Source: Desulfobacter postgatei 2ac9 (GTDB lineage Bacteria > Desulfobacterota > Desulfobacteria > Desulfobacterales > Desulfobacteraceae). From it: 64,000 bases of DNA. Below the pieces are notes generated by a model. The model made no database searches. It saw nothing but the letters and a program-made list of their open reading frames with translations, and was not told where the DNA came from. Position 1 is the stretch's first letter. Each line of letters begins with the position of its first letter. The position numbers and the translations under genes are program-made. The stretch is from NCBI RefSeq assembly GCF_000233695.2, contig NZ_CM001488.1, forward strand, positions 3,750,993 to 3,814,992, written 5' to 3'. Positions 49,827 through 58,398 of this stretch are shown here, piece by piece.

Positions 49827-49857
49827 CAGACTTTCTTATAAAATTAAGGAAAGCGTC

Positions 49858-51375
49858 ATGAATAAACCCCATCAACTGACTGTATTTGATTTTTTTCACA
49901 GAAACGCACAGATGAACGGCCCGGGATGCGCCCTGTACTTTAATGGTGAAACCCGCAGCCATTCAGAACTGTTTGACGATGCCTGCCGGCTGACCAAGGG
50001 TATGGCAACACTCAATCTGGCTGCCGGCACCCGTGTGGCCGTGGTCGCCAAAAACCACCCGGCATTTTTTCACCTGTTTGCATCGGCTTCCGCCTTAAAC
50101 CTGTCTCTTGTGCTCATCAACCGGCGCCTGGGCGAAGAAGAACTGGCCCATGCCCTTGATGACACTGCTCCACAGGTGGTCATTTATGATAACGAAATGA
50201 AAGACAAAATTGATCCCCTGCTTCAGGAGAGAAGCGGCATTGTCTACAGCTTCAATCTATCGGACAATTTTTTTTCCCTCTATGCGCAGGATTCCCGGGG
50301 TGCCGTTGAACTGGCCGCCGCTTCAGATCCGGACCTTGCTTATATTATTATCCACACTGCAGCAGTCCAGGGTAAACCAAGGGGGGCGGTGCTCAGTCAG
50401 GCCAACCTTATCCTGGCCAACCTTCAGCTTATGCATGCCTATGGTCTGGACAAAACAAAAACCTATTTAAATATTTTGCCCCTGTTTCACATCATGGGGG
50501 TGAATATCGGGCTTGCCACCCTCATGGCCGGTGGGAAAAATGTGATTATGGACCAATTTTCCCCCCAATCCAGCCTCGATCTGATCCAGGAACAAAATGT
50601 ATCGATTTTCGGATCCTTTCCACCGATTCTGGGCCGTATTCTGGAATGCATCCAGTCCCAGGATACGCCGCCGGATCTGTCCGGCCTTGAACTTGTGGCA
50701 GGCCTTGAAAACCCGGAAACCGCAGGACTTTGGGAAGCTGTTACAGGGTCAAAATTCTGGATCATGTACGGACAGACCGAAACCTCCGGCCTGATTACGT
50801 TTTCCCCCATTTTTGAAGCGCCCGGATCTGCGGGCAGGGTATCGCCCCTGGTCAGGATGATCGTTGCCGATGATCTGGATAATGCCCTGCCGGCAGGCAG
50901 CACCGGAGAAATCCTTATCAAAGGCCCCCTGGTATTCAAGGGATACTGGAATGCCGACGACCTTAATGCATTTACATTCAGAAACGGCTGGCACCATACA
51001 GGAGACATGGGGCAGCTGGATGAAAACGGATACCTTTATTTCAAAGGCCGCAAGCCCGAAAAGGAATTGATCAAACCCGGCGGGGAAAACGTGTTTCCGG
51101 CAGAGGTGGAAAATGCCCTTGTCAGCCATGAGGCGGTGGAGAAGGCATGTGTATTCGGCGTGCCGGATGCGGAATTTGGCGAGGCCGTCAAGGCCGTGTG
51201 TACCCTGAATGTTGGCTTTACCGTTGAAGAAAAAGAGTTAATTGCCTACACCGGCACCCTGATTGCCGGTTTTAAGAAACCAAAATTCATTGTGTTTGTT
51301 GATCAGTTGCCCCTGACTGCAGCAGGAGATATCGACCGTTTTGCAATTAAAGAAAAATATACCCACGGGCAATAA
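49858..51375 (+). CDS. AMP-forming acyl-CoA synthetase family protein
   Basis: 505 residues of the ANL superfamily. SYGELF-like opening, core motif WIMYGQTETSG, GRVSPLVRMIV, HTGDMGQLDENGYLYFKGR and terminal PLTAAGDIDR. The P-loop region is unusual: instead of TSGTTGxPKG it reads HTAAVQGKPRGAVLS, so the usual Ser/Thr pocket is lost, and the final catalytic Lys is replaced by GDIDRF. Activity may be altered, or this is a divergent subgroup. The start ATG 49858 follows AAGGAAAGCGTC; upstream in-frame codons are repeat-derived. Confidence 0.85.
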   Translation: MNKPHQLTVFDFFHRNAQMNGPGCALYFNGETRSHSELFDDACRLTKGMATLNLAAGTRVAVVAKNHPAFFHLFASASALNLSLVLINRRLGEEELAHALDDTAPQVVIYDNEMKDKIDPLLQERSGIVYSFNLSDNFFSLYAQDSRGAVELAAASDPDLAYIIIHTAAVQGKPRGAVLSQANLILANLQLMHAYGLDKTKTYLNILPLFHIMGVNIGLATLMAGGKNVIMDQFSPQSSLDLIQEQNVSIFGSFPPILGRILECIQSQDTPPDLSGLELVAGLENPETAGLWEAVTGSKFWIMYGQTETSGLITFSPIFEAPGSAGRVSPLVRMIVADDLDNALPAGSTGEILIKGPLVFKGYWNADDLNAFTFRNGWHHTGDMGQLDENGYLYFKGRKPEKELIKPGGENVFPAEVENALVSHEAVEKACVFGVPDAEFGEAVKAVCTLNVGFTVEEKELIAYTGTLIAGFKKPKFIVFVDQLPLTAAGDIDRFAIKEKYTHGQ

Positions 51376-51590
51376 CCATCATACATTGCAACTCCGGCAC
51401 ACGCCTTGTCGACAAAAGGCTTTGTCTCAAAGATTGTGCCATACCTTTTTTTTATTCTCCCTTTCTTTCTTATTGTTCAATAATGATTACTTCTTTATTG
51501 ACGAAAATAAAAGTTATTTGTATAAAACTTATTCGCAATAACGTTAAAAAACATCACAAGGTATATTGTGAATTATAAAAGGAGTTTTTA

Positions 51591-51824
51591 ATGACCGTCA
51601 TCAACCTGAGACAAATGAAGCGGAACCAGACCGGGGTCATTACCTCTGTGAAAGCGCAGGGCGAAATGGGTCGCCGGATACGGGATATGGGAATTGTACC
51701 CGGCAAAGAAGTTACCGTCCAGGGCAGGGCACCGCTGTATGACCCCGTGGCATTGCGGATCATGGGCTTCACCTTGACCTTAAGAAACAACGAAGCCGAT
51801 TATATCCAGGTGGAGGTGGAATAG
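51591..51824 (+). CDS. feoA: Ferrous iron transport protein A
   Basis: 77 residues, SH3-like FeoA domain (MKRNQTGVITSVKAQGEMGRRIRDMGIVPGKEVTVQGR..DPVALRIMGFTLTLRNNEA). It supports FeoB by an unknown mechanism. AAAGGAG precedes the start and feoB begins one base after the stop. The interval 51376-51590 contains AT-rich DNA with possible promoter elements but no convincing Fur box. Confidence 0.93.
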   Translation: MTVINLRQMKRNQTGVITSVKAQGEMGRRIRDMGIVPGKEVTVQGRAPLYDPVALRIMGFTLTLRNNEADYIQVEVE

Positions 51825-51825
51825 A

Positions 51826-54033
51826 ATGAGCATAGCGATTGCCCTTGCAGGAAACCCAAATGCCGGAAAAACAACCCTTTTCAACGAACTGACAGGTGCA
51901 CGTCAGCATGTGGGCAATTACCCCGGGGTCACCGTGGAAAAAAAACAGGGCACCTGCGTTTCCGAGGTCGGCACTTTTGAAATCATTGATCTTCCCGGCA
52001 CCTATTCCCTGACCGCCTATTCACTGGAAGAGGTGGTGGCAAGGGACTACCTGGTTAATGAAAAGCCCGCCATGATCGTTAATATCGTGGATGCGTCAAA
52101 CCTGGAACGTAACCTTTACCTGTCCGTGCAGTTCATGGAGATGGGTATTCCGGTCTGCCTGGCCCTGAACATGATGGATGTGGCCCAAAAAAGGGGCATA
52201 GAGATCAATGCCGACAGGCTGTCCGAGCTTTTGGGCGTTCCTGTGGTTCCCATGGTGGCGAGGACCGGCAAGGGAAAAAAAGAGCTGCTGGCCCAAGTGG
52301 CAAAAGCTATTGACAAACCGGCCGCACCCTTATTGATCTCCTATGGCCAGGACATTGACAAGACCCTGGATGAAATGGAAAAGATTATCCGGGAAAACAA
52401 CTTTTTAACAGATAGATATCCGCCCCGCTGGGTGGCACTTAAGTATCTTGAAAACGACAATCAGATTTTGGAGCTTGGCGCGGACTGCAGTAAAGAAACA
52501 GCCGGCAAACTTATAGAAATTGGGGAAAAAGTCGGCAGGCATATGTCAGCGACCCTTGATACCCATCCCGAAGGCATGATTGCCGACCAGAGATACGGAT
52601 TTATCAACTCCATCCTCAAGCAAAATGTGGTCCGGTTCGCCTATGACCGTAACCGGCTCCAGCGTTCGGATCAGATCGACAAAGTGCTGACCAACCGATT
52701 TTTGGGCCCCTTGCTGATGGTGGGCGTGCTGGCAGCCTTGTTCCAGTTTACCTTTACTTACAGTGCCTTGCCTGTTGAATGGATTGAAGGGCTTTTTGGC
52801 TGGATCAGCGGGGTGGCGGATGCGATCCTGCCCGACGGCCTTCTCAAATCCATGATTGTATCCGGAATCATTGACGGTGTTGGCGGTGTCATGGGGTTTG
52901 TGCCGCTGATCATGTTCATGTTTCTGGGTATCTCCTTTATTGAGGATTCAGGATATCTGGCCAGAATGGCCTTTATGCTGGACCGGGTATTCCGGATATT
53001 CGGACTCCACGGCAGTTCTGTCATGGCATTTATTGTTTCCGGCGGCATTGCCGGCGGGTGTGCCGTGCCCGGCGTTATGGCGGCCCGGACTCTGAAATCT
53101 CCCAAGGAACGTCTGGCCACCCTTCTGACTGTACCGTTCATGAACTGCGGTGCCAAACTTCCGGTATATGCCCTGCTGGTCGCAGCATTTTTTCCCAAGA
53201 GCCAGACCACTGTCATGGTCATCCTTACCATGATTTCGTGGATCGGCGCCCTGCTGGTGGCAAAACTTTTAAGGAGTACGGTAATTCGTGGAGAATCCAC
53301 GCCCTTTGTCATGGAATTGCCCCCCTACCGGCTGCCCACCCTTAAAGGGCTCTGGATCCACACCTGGGAAAGAACCTGGCAGTACATGAAAAAGGCAGGT
53401 ACTGTGATCCTGGGTATCTCTATTCTTCTTTGGACCATGATGACCTTTCCCGGACTGGATGACAAAACCACGGCACAATTTGAATCCCGGCGTACAGCTA
53501 TCATTGATTCAGTTCAGGCAGAGATTTTAAAGGAAATTGACACCGCAGATAAAGACGCTGAGCTTTCCCCTGAGGCCCGGAAGGTAAAGGATGCCCTGGC
53601 GGGTATTGACGGTCGGAAATCCCTGACCAGGCTTGAAAATTCTTTTGCCGGCAGAATCGGCAAAGCCCTTGAAAAAATTTCTTACCTGGCCGGATTTGAC
53701 TGGCGGACCAATATCGCCCTGCTGGGTGGTTTTGCAGCCAAGGAGGTGGTGGTGTCCACACTGGGAACAGCCTATTCTCTTGGGGATGTGGACTCTGGAA
53801 GCACAGAATCCCTGGGACAAAGGCTTGCCAAAGCCCCTGGGTGGGGGCCTGTCACCGCCTTTGCTCTGATGATTTTTACAATCTTTTACTCCCCTTGTTT
53901 TGTGACGGTTGCGTGTATTGCAAAGGAGACCGGGTCTTGGAAATGGGCGGCATTTTCAGTGGGTTTTAATACGGCCCTGGCTTTTGCGCTGTCAGTGTTG
54001 GCGTACCAGGTCGGCTCCCTGATTGTTAATTAA
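51826..54033 (+). CDS. feoB: Ferrous iron transport protein B
   Basis: 735 residues. The N-terminal G domain has GNPNAGKTTLFNELTG (G1), TVEKKQGT, DLPGTYSL (G3) and NMMDVAQ (G4); a linker follows, then the membrane part with two Gate motifs (VSGGIAGGCAVPGVMAART and TVPFMNCGAKLPVYALLV) and a final span (IFYSPCFVTVACI). It imports Fe2+ across the inner membrane. Size and order are normal. Confidence 0.95.
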   Translation: MSIAIALAGNPNAGKTTLFNELTGARQHVGNYPGVTVEKKQGTCVSEVGTFEIIDLPGTYSLTAYSLEEVVARDYLVNEKPAMIVNIVDASNLERNLYLSVQFMEMGIPVCLALNMMDVAQKRGIEINADRLSELLGVPVVPMVARTGKGKKELLAQVAKAIDKPAAPLLISYGQDIDKTLDEMEKIIRENNFLTDRYPPRWVALKYLENDNQILELGADCSKETAGKLIEIGEKVGRHMSATLDTHPEGMIADQRYGFINSILKQNVVRFAYDRNRLQRSDQIDKVLTNRFLGPLLMVGVLAALFQFTFTYSALPVEWIEGLFGWISGVADAILPDGLLKSMIVSGIIDGVGGVMGFVPLIMFMFLGISFIEDSGYLARMAFMLDRVFRIFGLHGSSVMAFIVSGGIAGGCAVPGVMAARTLKSPKERLATLLTVPFMNCGAKLPVYALLVAAFFPKSQTTVMVILTMISWIGALLVAKLLRSTVIRGESTPFVMELPPYRLPTLKGLWIHTWERTWQYMKKAGTVILGISILLWTMMTFPGLDDKTTAQFESRRTAIIDSVQAEILKEIDTADKDAELSPEARKVKDALAGIDGRKSLTRLENSFAGRIGKALEKISYLAGFDWRTNIALLGGFAAKEVVVSTLGTAYSLGDVDSGSTESLGQRLAKAPGWGPVTAFALMIFTIFYSPCFVTVACIAKETGSWKWAAFSVGFNTALAFALSVLAYQVGSLIVN

Positions 54034-54057
54034 AAAACACACGTTAAGGAGGAAAAA

Positions 54058-54237
54058 ATGGGAAATATTCTGGTTGGACTGATTGTGGCCGCAGCCCTGT
54101 TTTATTTGATCAGAAGAGTGATCAAAATTTTTAAAGGAGAGTCCTCATGCAGCTCCGGATGTGAAGGGTGTACGCCCTCCACGCAGCAGAAGTGCTGCAG
54201 CCCAAAAGACCATTCAGACACTGACCGGTTGGAATAA
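54058..54237 (+). CDS. FeoB-associated Cys-rich membrane protein
   Basis: 59 residues. One membrane span (ILVGLIVAAALFYLIRRVIK) is followed by a cytosolic tail with cysteines at CSSGCEGC and KCC. AAGGAGGAAAAA precedes ATG 54058, 24 bases after feoB. This matches the small Cys-rich protein class found after feoB in anaerobes, thought to help FeoB function; it is distinct from FeoC. Confidence 0.85.
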   Translation: MGNILVGLIVAAALFYLIRRVIKIFKGESSCSSGCEGCTPSTQQKCCSPKDHSDTDRLE

Positions 54238-54255
54238 CAGAATCGGGAGCGAACA

Positions 54256-54894
54256 ATGGATACCCAAGGCGCTTTTGCTGCAAAAATATACGACCCTGTA
54301 CTCTTTTTTGCCCTGAAAAACATCCGGCAGGATATCATCCGTCTGATTCCAGACCATGACGCACGCATTCTGGATCTGTGCTGCGGGACCGGCGATCAGT
54401 TGAGAAGATTGTCAAACGCAGGCTTCAGCAATTTAACAGGTGTGGATATATCCTCCGACATGCTTAAGGTTGCCCGGAAAGGCAATAAAATTGCAAAGCT
54501 AATGGAATGTGATGTGCAGCACACAGGACTGCCTGGTGCAAGTTTCGACATCATTATCATTTCCCTTGCAGTTCATGAAAAATCTGCCCAGATGCAAAAT
54601 AATATGCTGGCGGAGGCGAATCGTCTGTTAGCGCCGGGCGGTCAACTTATTTTAGTGGATTTTTCTCTGGATGATCAGGCCAAGATGATGAGCAAAATCG
54701 CTGCCACCATAATTGAACGCCTCGCTGGTGAAGCGCATTATCGTAATTTTAAAACCTATGTAAAAAAAGGCGGTATGATCTCTGTTATCCAGGGTCGTTT
54801 TAAAATACGGCAACAGATCAGGCATGCGCAGGGCGTGATCAGCATCTGGACAGTGACGGCAAGCAACCATAATCTCTCTGCCAGCCTGCTTTAA
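54256..54894 (+). CDS. Class I SAM-dependent methyltransferase
   Basis: 212 residues. Motif I ILDLCCGTGDQLRRL, the acidic VDISSDMLKVA, IIISLAVHEKSAQMQ and RLLAPGGQLILVDFS are those of UbiE-like small-molecule methyltransferases. It follows the feo genes by 18 bases and might ride with them, or act in another context such as quinone or lipid methylation; no substrate can be read off. A terminator lies 16 bases after it. Confidence 0.85.
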   Translation: MDTQGAFAAKIYDPVLFFALKNIRQDIIRLIPDHDARILDLCCGTGDQLRRLSNAGFSNLTGVDISSDMLKVARKGNKIAKLMECDVQHTGLPGASFDIIIISLAVHEKSAQMQNNMLAEANRLLAPGGQLILVDFSLDDQAKMMSKIAATIIERLAGEAHYRNFKTYVKKGGMISVIQGRFKIRQQIRHAQGVISIWTVTASNHNLSASLL

Positions 54895-54910
54895 ACGATA
54901 AAAGAATCAA

Positions 54911-54943
54911 AGGCAGGGTAAATGATGCCCCGCCTTTTCTTTG
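54911..54943 (+). terminator. Rho-independent terminator
   Basis: GGCAGGG (54912-54918) pairs with CCCCGCC (54928-54934) with one bulge, followed by TTTTCTTTG. It separates the feo-methyltransferase unit from the convergent hbd gene. Confidence 0.75.
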
Positions 54944-55001
54944 TAACAACTGATGTTTTTTTATCGCGTTATGCCCTATTCTGATGCCGCGAAACCAAAA
55001 T

Positions 55002-55853
55002 TTATTTGTAATCGTAAAATCCCTTGCCGGTCTTGCGTCCCAGCCATCCTGCCTGCACATATTTTCTTAACAGCGGGCAAGGTCTGTATTTGGAGTCCTT
55101 GAATCCGTCATACAGGGTTTCCATGATGGCAAGGCAGGTATCCAGACCAATGAGGTCGGCAAGGGTCAACGGGCCCATGGGATGTGCCATTCCAAGCTTC
55201 ATGACCGTATCAATGTCCTCTTTGGTGCCGACGCTCTGGTAGAGACAGAAAACCGCCTCATTGATCATGGGCATCAGTATCCGGTTGGCGATGAACCCGG
55301 GGAAGTCATTGGCTTCGGCCGGGATCTTTCCGAATTTCTTGGACAGATCCCAGGTCAGTTTAAAGGTCTGTTCGGAAGTGGCAATCCCCCTGATGACCTC
55401 CACAAGTTTCATCATGGGCACGGGGTTCATGAAATGCATGCCGATCACCTTGTCCGGTCGGGAGGTCTGGGCTGCTATGCTGCCGATGGGAATGGATGAC
55501 GTGTTGGAGGCCAGGATCACGTTCTCTGGGCAGATTTCGTCCAAGTTCCTGAATATTTGAAATTTCAGGTCTTCACGTTCCACGGCGGCTTCCACCACGA
55601 AATCGGCCTTGGCCATATCCTTTAAATCCGTAGTGGTGGTAATTCTGGCAAGGGTGGTATCCTTATCCGCCTGGGTTATTTTTTCTTTCTTTAACAGACG
55701 GTCCAGGGAGCCTGAAATTGTTGCAAGGCCTTTTTCGCAGAACTCTTCTTTAATGTCGCTCATGATTACATTCATTCCTGCCGCAGCAGCCACCTGGGCA
55801 ATGCCGTTGCCCATCTGACCGGAACCCACAACACCAAAGGTGTTTACTTCCAT
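55002..55853 (-). CDS. hbd: 3-Hydroxybutyryl-CoA dehydrogenase
   Basis: 283 residues. The NAD site GVVGSGQMGNGIAQVAAAAG opens the protein, then ASNTSSIPI, IGMHFMNPVPMMKLVEVI (catalytic His and Asn region) and DFPGFIANRILMPMINEAV. It oxidises or reduces 3-hydroxyacyl-CoA. It lies 56 bases downstream of a thiolase on the same strand, a pair for butyrate-type or beta-oxidation metabolism. ATG 55853 has AGGAG upstream. Confidence 0.94.
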   Translation of the reverse strand: MEVNTFGVVGSGQMGNGIAQVAAAAGMNVIMSDIKEEFCEKGLATISGSLDRLLKKEKITQADKDTTLARITTTTDLKDMAKADFVVEAAVEREDLKFQIFRNLDEICPENVILASNTSSIPIGSIAAQTSRPDKVIGMHFMNPVPMMKLVEVIRGIATSEQTFKLTWDLSKKFGKIPAEANDFPGFIANRILMPMINEAVFCLYQSVGTKEDIDTVMKLGMAHPMGPLTLADLIGLDTCLAIMETLYDGFKDSKYRPCPLLRKYVQAGWLGRKTGKGFYDYK

Positions 55854-55909
55854 TGTTTTATTCTCCTATACAGTCAACGTGGAAAAGTTTTTTTTAGAAC
55901 AGACAATAG

Positions 55910-57085
55910 CTACCGGTTGACAACTAGTGCCACGGCCTCTCCCCCCCCTAAACACAGGCAAGCAAGGCCGGTTCTCACATCTCTTTTGGCCATTTCATAC
56001 AATAATGTGGTCAGAACCCGCGCGCCTGAGGCGCCGATGGGATGCCCCAAAGCCACGGAACCTCCGTTGACGTTCACCTTTTCGGGGTCCAGTTCCAGGA
56101 CCTTGTTGATGCCGGTGGAGGTGCCGGAAAAGGCCTCGTTGATTTCAAACAAATCCACCTCATGAATACCGATACCCTGTTTTTTTAAGACTTTGGGAAT
56201 GGCGTAAATGGGTGCCATGAGCACATATTTCATATCAATGGCATAGGAGGCCTGGGCGCCGATTTCTGCCATGACCGTGCATCCCAGCTCTTTTGCTTTT
56301 GATTCGCTCATTATCACCACGGCGCTTGCGCCATCGGCGATGATGGACGCATTGCCTGCCGTGCCAACGCCGTCTTTTTTAAAAGCGGGTTTCATTTTGG
56401 ACAAAAATTCAAAAGTTGTCTCCTGGGGGCATTCGTCCGTATCAAAGATTTTAGGATCACCCTTTCGCTGGGGGATCGAAACAGGCATAATTTCATCCTT
56501 AAACCGCCCTTGGGCAACAGCCTTGTTGGCCCGGGCATAGGACTGGGCTGCAAAGCGGTCCTGGTCTTCACGGGTCACTTCCCAGCGCTCGGAGCAAAGT
56601 TCATTGGACATGCCCATGTGAAAATCATTTACAACATCCCACAGCCCGTCATGGACCATATGGTCCTCAATGCGTCCGGGCCCCATGCGATGTCCCCACC
56701 TGGCCTTTTCCATATAATAAGGCGCCATGCTCATGGTCTCCATGCCGCCGGCCACCACAACATCAGCATCGCCGCACTGGATAGCCTGGGCTGCCAGCAT
56801 AACGGCTTTAAGAGATGACCCGCACACCTTGTTTACGGTAATGGCTTCCACTTCCCAGGGTAGGCCTGCCTTAACCACAGCCTGTTTTCCAGGATTCTGG
56901 CCGTACCCGCAGGGCAGGACCATTCCCATGATGCATTCATCCACCACGGCATCCTCAATATCAGCACGTCGGATTGCTTCCCTGATGACAAGACCCCCAA
57001 GTGTTGTGGCGCCCATGCCGCTTAAGGAACCGCCAAAACTGCCGAGGGGGGTTCGGGTCGCACTGACGATAACTGCTTTGTTCAT
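55910..57085 (-). CDS. thl: Acetyl-CoA acetyltransferase (thiolase)
   Basis: 391 residues. The acylated Cys is in VNKVCGSSLKAVMLAAQ, the His in NVNGGSVALGHPIGASGAR, and the second Cys in LACLCLGGGEAVALV, a change from the more usual CIGGGQG. It makes or splits acetoacetyl-CoA with hbd. AAAGGAGTT precedes ATG 57085. It follows the universal stress protein gene by 35 bases. Confidence 0.94.
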   Translation of the reverse strand: MNKAVIVSATRTPLGSFGGSLSGMGATTLGGLVIREAIRRADIEDAVVDECIMGMVLPCGYGQNPGKQAVVKAGLPWEVEAITVNKVCGSSLKAVMLAAQAIQCGDADVVVAGGMETMSMAPYYMEKARWGHRMGPGRIEDHMVHDGLWDVVNDFHMGMSNELCSERWEVTREDQDRFAAQSYARANKAVAQGRFKDEIMPVSIPQRKGDPKIFDTDECPQETTFEFLSKMKPAFKKDGVGTAGNASIIADGASAVVIMSESKAKELGCTVMAEIGAQASYAIDMKYVLMAPIYAIPKVLKKQGIGIHEVDLFEINEAFSGTSTGINKVLELDPEKVNVNGGSVALGHPIGASGARVLTTLLYEMAKRDVRTGLACLCLGGGEAVALVVNR

Positions 57086-57120
57086 TCTAAACTCCTTTAT
57101 TCTCTTTAGACAGATAAGAT

Positions 57121-58089
57121 TTAAATGCAGATATCAGGGCTCAAACGCAGCACCGGTACCGGGCTGTGACGAAAAATTTTTTCAATGGTGCTGCCCAGAA
57201 CAAATTTGACCGAGCGACTGTGACCTAACGGGCCTAAAACCAAGGCATCTGCCCTGAGGTTTTTTGCCGCACTAAGTATCTGTTCACAAGGATCTCCCGA
57301 GTCAATGGTGATATCAATCCCTGCCAAATCCTCAATGCCTGCGGCCTTTATATGATCCTCAAGCTGGTTTTTTCGCTGTTGTTTGGCCTTGGGTAAAAAT
57401 TCCTCTTCAGAAAAGGTGTTTTCAGGGATGTAATGGGATTTTATCCAGGCAAGCTCCTTGGTGCCGATGCAATGGACCACATGAAGCTTTGCACCTGTTA
57501 TTTTTGCAATCCATCCCGCCCGTGCCAGAATGTGTTCGGTCCAGGGAGAAAAATCCACAGCAGCCATAATGTTTCGGAGCTCACCGGGTGCCGGCAGTTC
57601 GTTGCCTGAGTACATTCGTTTAAAAATATGTTTGTCCCTGACACTGAACAAGGCCTTTCTGCAGTGACGGAATACAAATTCCGCGGCACTGCCGAACATG
57701 AAGCTCGATAGATTGGAACGCCCTTTGTTGGCCATGACCACAAGGTCCGGGTCGACCTCTTCGATCATGGTAAGGATCTCTTCGGCAGGATATCCCATTT
57801 TAATGCGGATATCGGTTTTGCCGTCGAATTCAGGGTAACGTGTCCGGATCAGTTCCTTGATCTGGGTAATCCTGGCTTCTTTAAGTTCCTCCAGGTACTC
57901 TTTGGTGTCCTCCCTGCAGGGATACATCATTCCGGCCATATACACCGGATTAACTTCGCGCAAAGGGACAATAGAACAAATGGTGACCTTTAGATCTGCC
58001 CGTCCTGCCAGGCCCAGGGCATAGCCCAGGGTCATGGGTGAGTAATCAGACAGGTCAATACAGGCCATAATGTGGTTGAATCGATTCAT
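57121..58089 (-). CDS. Tandem universal stress protein
   Basis: 322 residues, two UspA domains. Each carries the ATP loop type G-x2-G-x9-G-S/T: NKGRSNLSSFMFGSAAE in the first and GPLGHSRSVKFVLGSTIE in the second. The N-terminus reads FNHIMACIDLSDYSPMTL. Tandem Usp proteins bind ATP and act in stress and energy starvation; targets are unknown. AAGGAGCAGACA precedes ATG 58089. Confidence 0.9.
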   Translation of the reverse strand: MNRFNHIMACIDLSDYSPMTLGYALGLAGRADLKVTICSIVPLREVNPVYMAGMMYPCREDTKEYLEELKEARITQIKELIRTRYPEFDGKTDIRIKMGYPAEEILTMIEEVDPDLVVMANKGRSNLSSFMFGSAAEFVFRHCRKALFSVRDKHIFKRMYSGNELPAPGELRNIMAAVDFSPWTEHILARAGWIAKITGAKLHVVHCIGTKELAWIKSHYIPENTFSEEEFLPKAKQQRKNQLEDHIKAAGIEDLAGIDITIDSGDPCEQILSAAKNLRADALVLGPLGHSRSVKFVLGSTIEKIFRHSPVPVLRLSPDICI

Positions 58090-58334
58090 TGTCTGCTCCT
58101 TAATTTATCGAGACGGATGCATTTTTTTGCCCATGACCAGCAAGAACGGATCTGTCTCTTAATATTATATAATAGGGTCAACGGCCGTTAAGGTAAAAAA
58201 ATTGTTTTAAATTCATGAACAACTTTTTTCACGATTGTAGCACCTTCATCTCTGGTTGTATAGGCAACAGGATGGATTTTCGGACGCTTATGGTGCCATT
58301 AAATTGGGGTTGAAGATGGTTTTTTTTCAATGAC

Positions 58335-58363
58335 TTGAAGCTTTTATTAAAATCATGTAATAT
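58335..58363 (+). promoter_or_regulatory. Sigma-70-type promoter for the hybrid kinase
   Basis: TTGAAG (58335-58340) and TAATAT (58358-58363) are 17 bases apart, 36 bases upstream of ATG 58399. The remaining gene-free DNA, 58090-58334, contains ACGGCCGT and AT-rich runs but no clear site for the divergent gene. Confidence 0.5.
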
Positions 58364-58398
58364 AGTTATCTCCACATTGTATTACAGGTAAGACTTAA

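Noticed and set aside
51480..51560. A Fur box upstream of feoA
   Set aside because: There is AT-rich sequence with AATAATGATTAC, but fewer than two clear hexamer matches to the Fur consensus.
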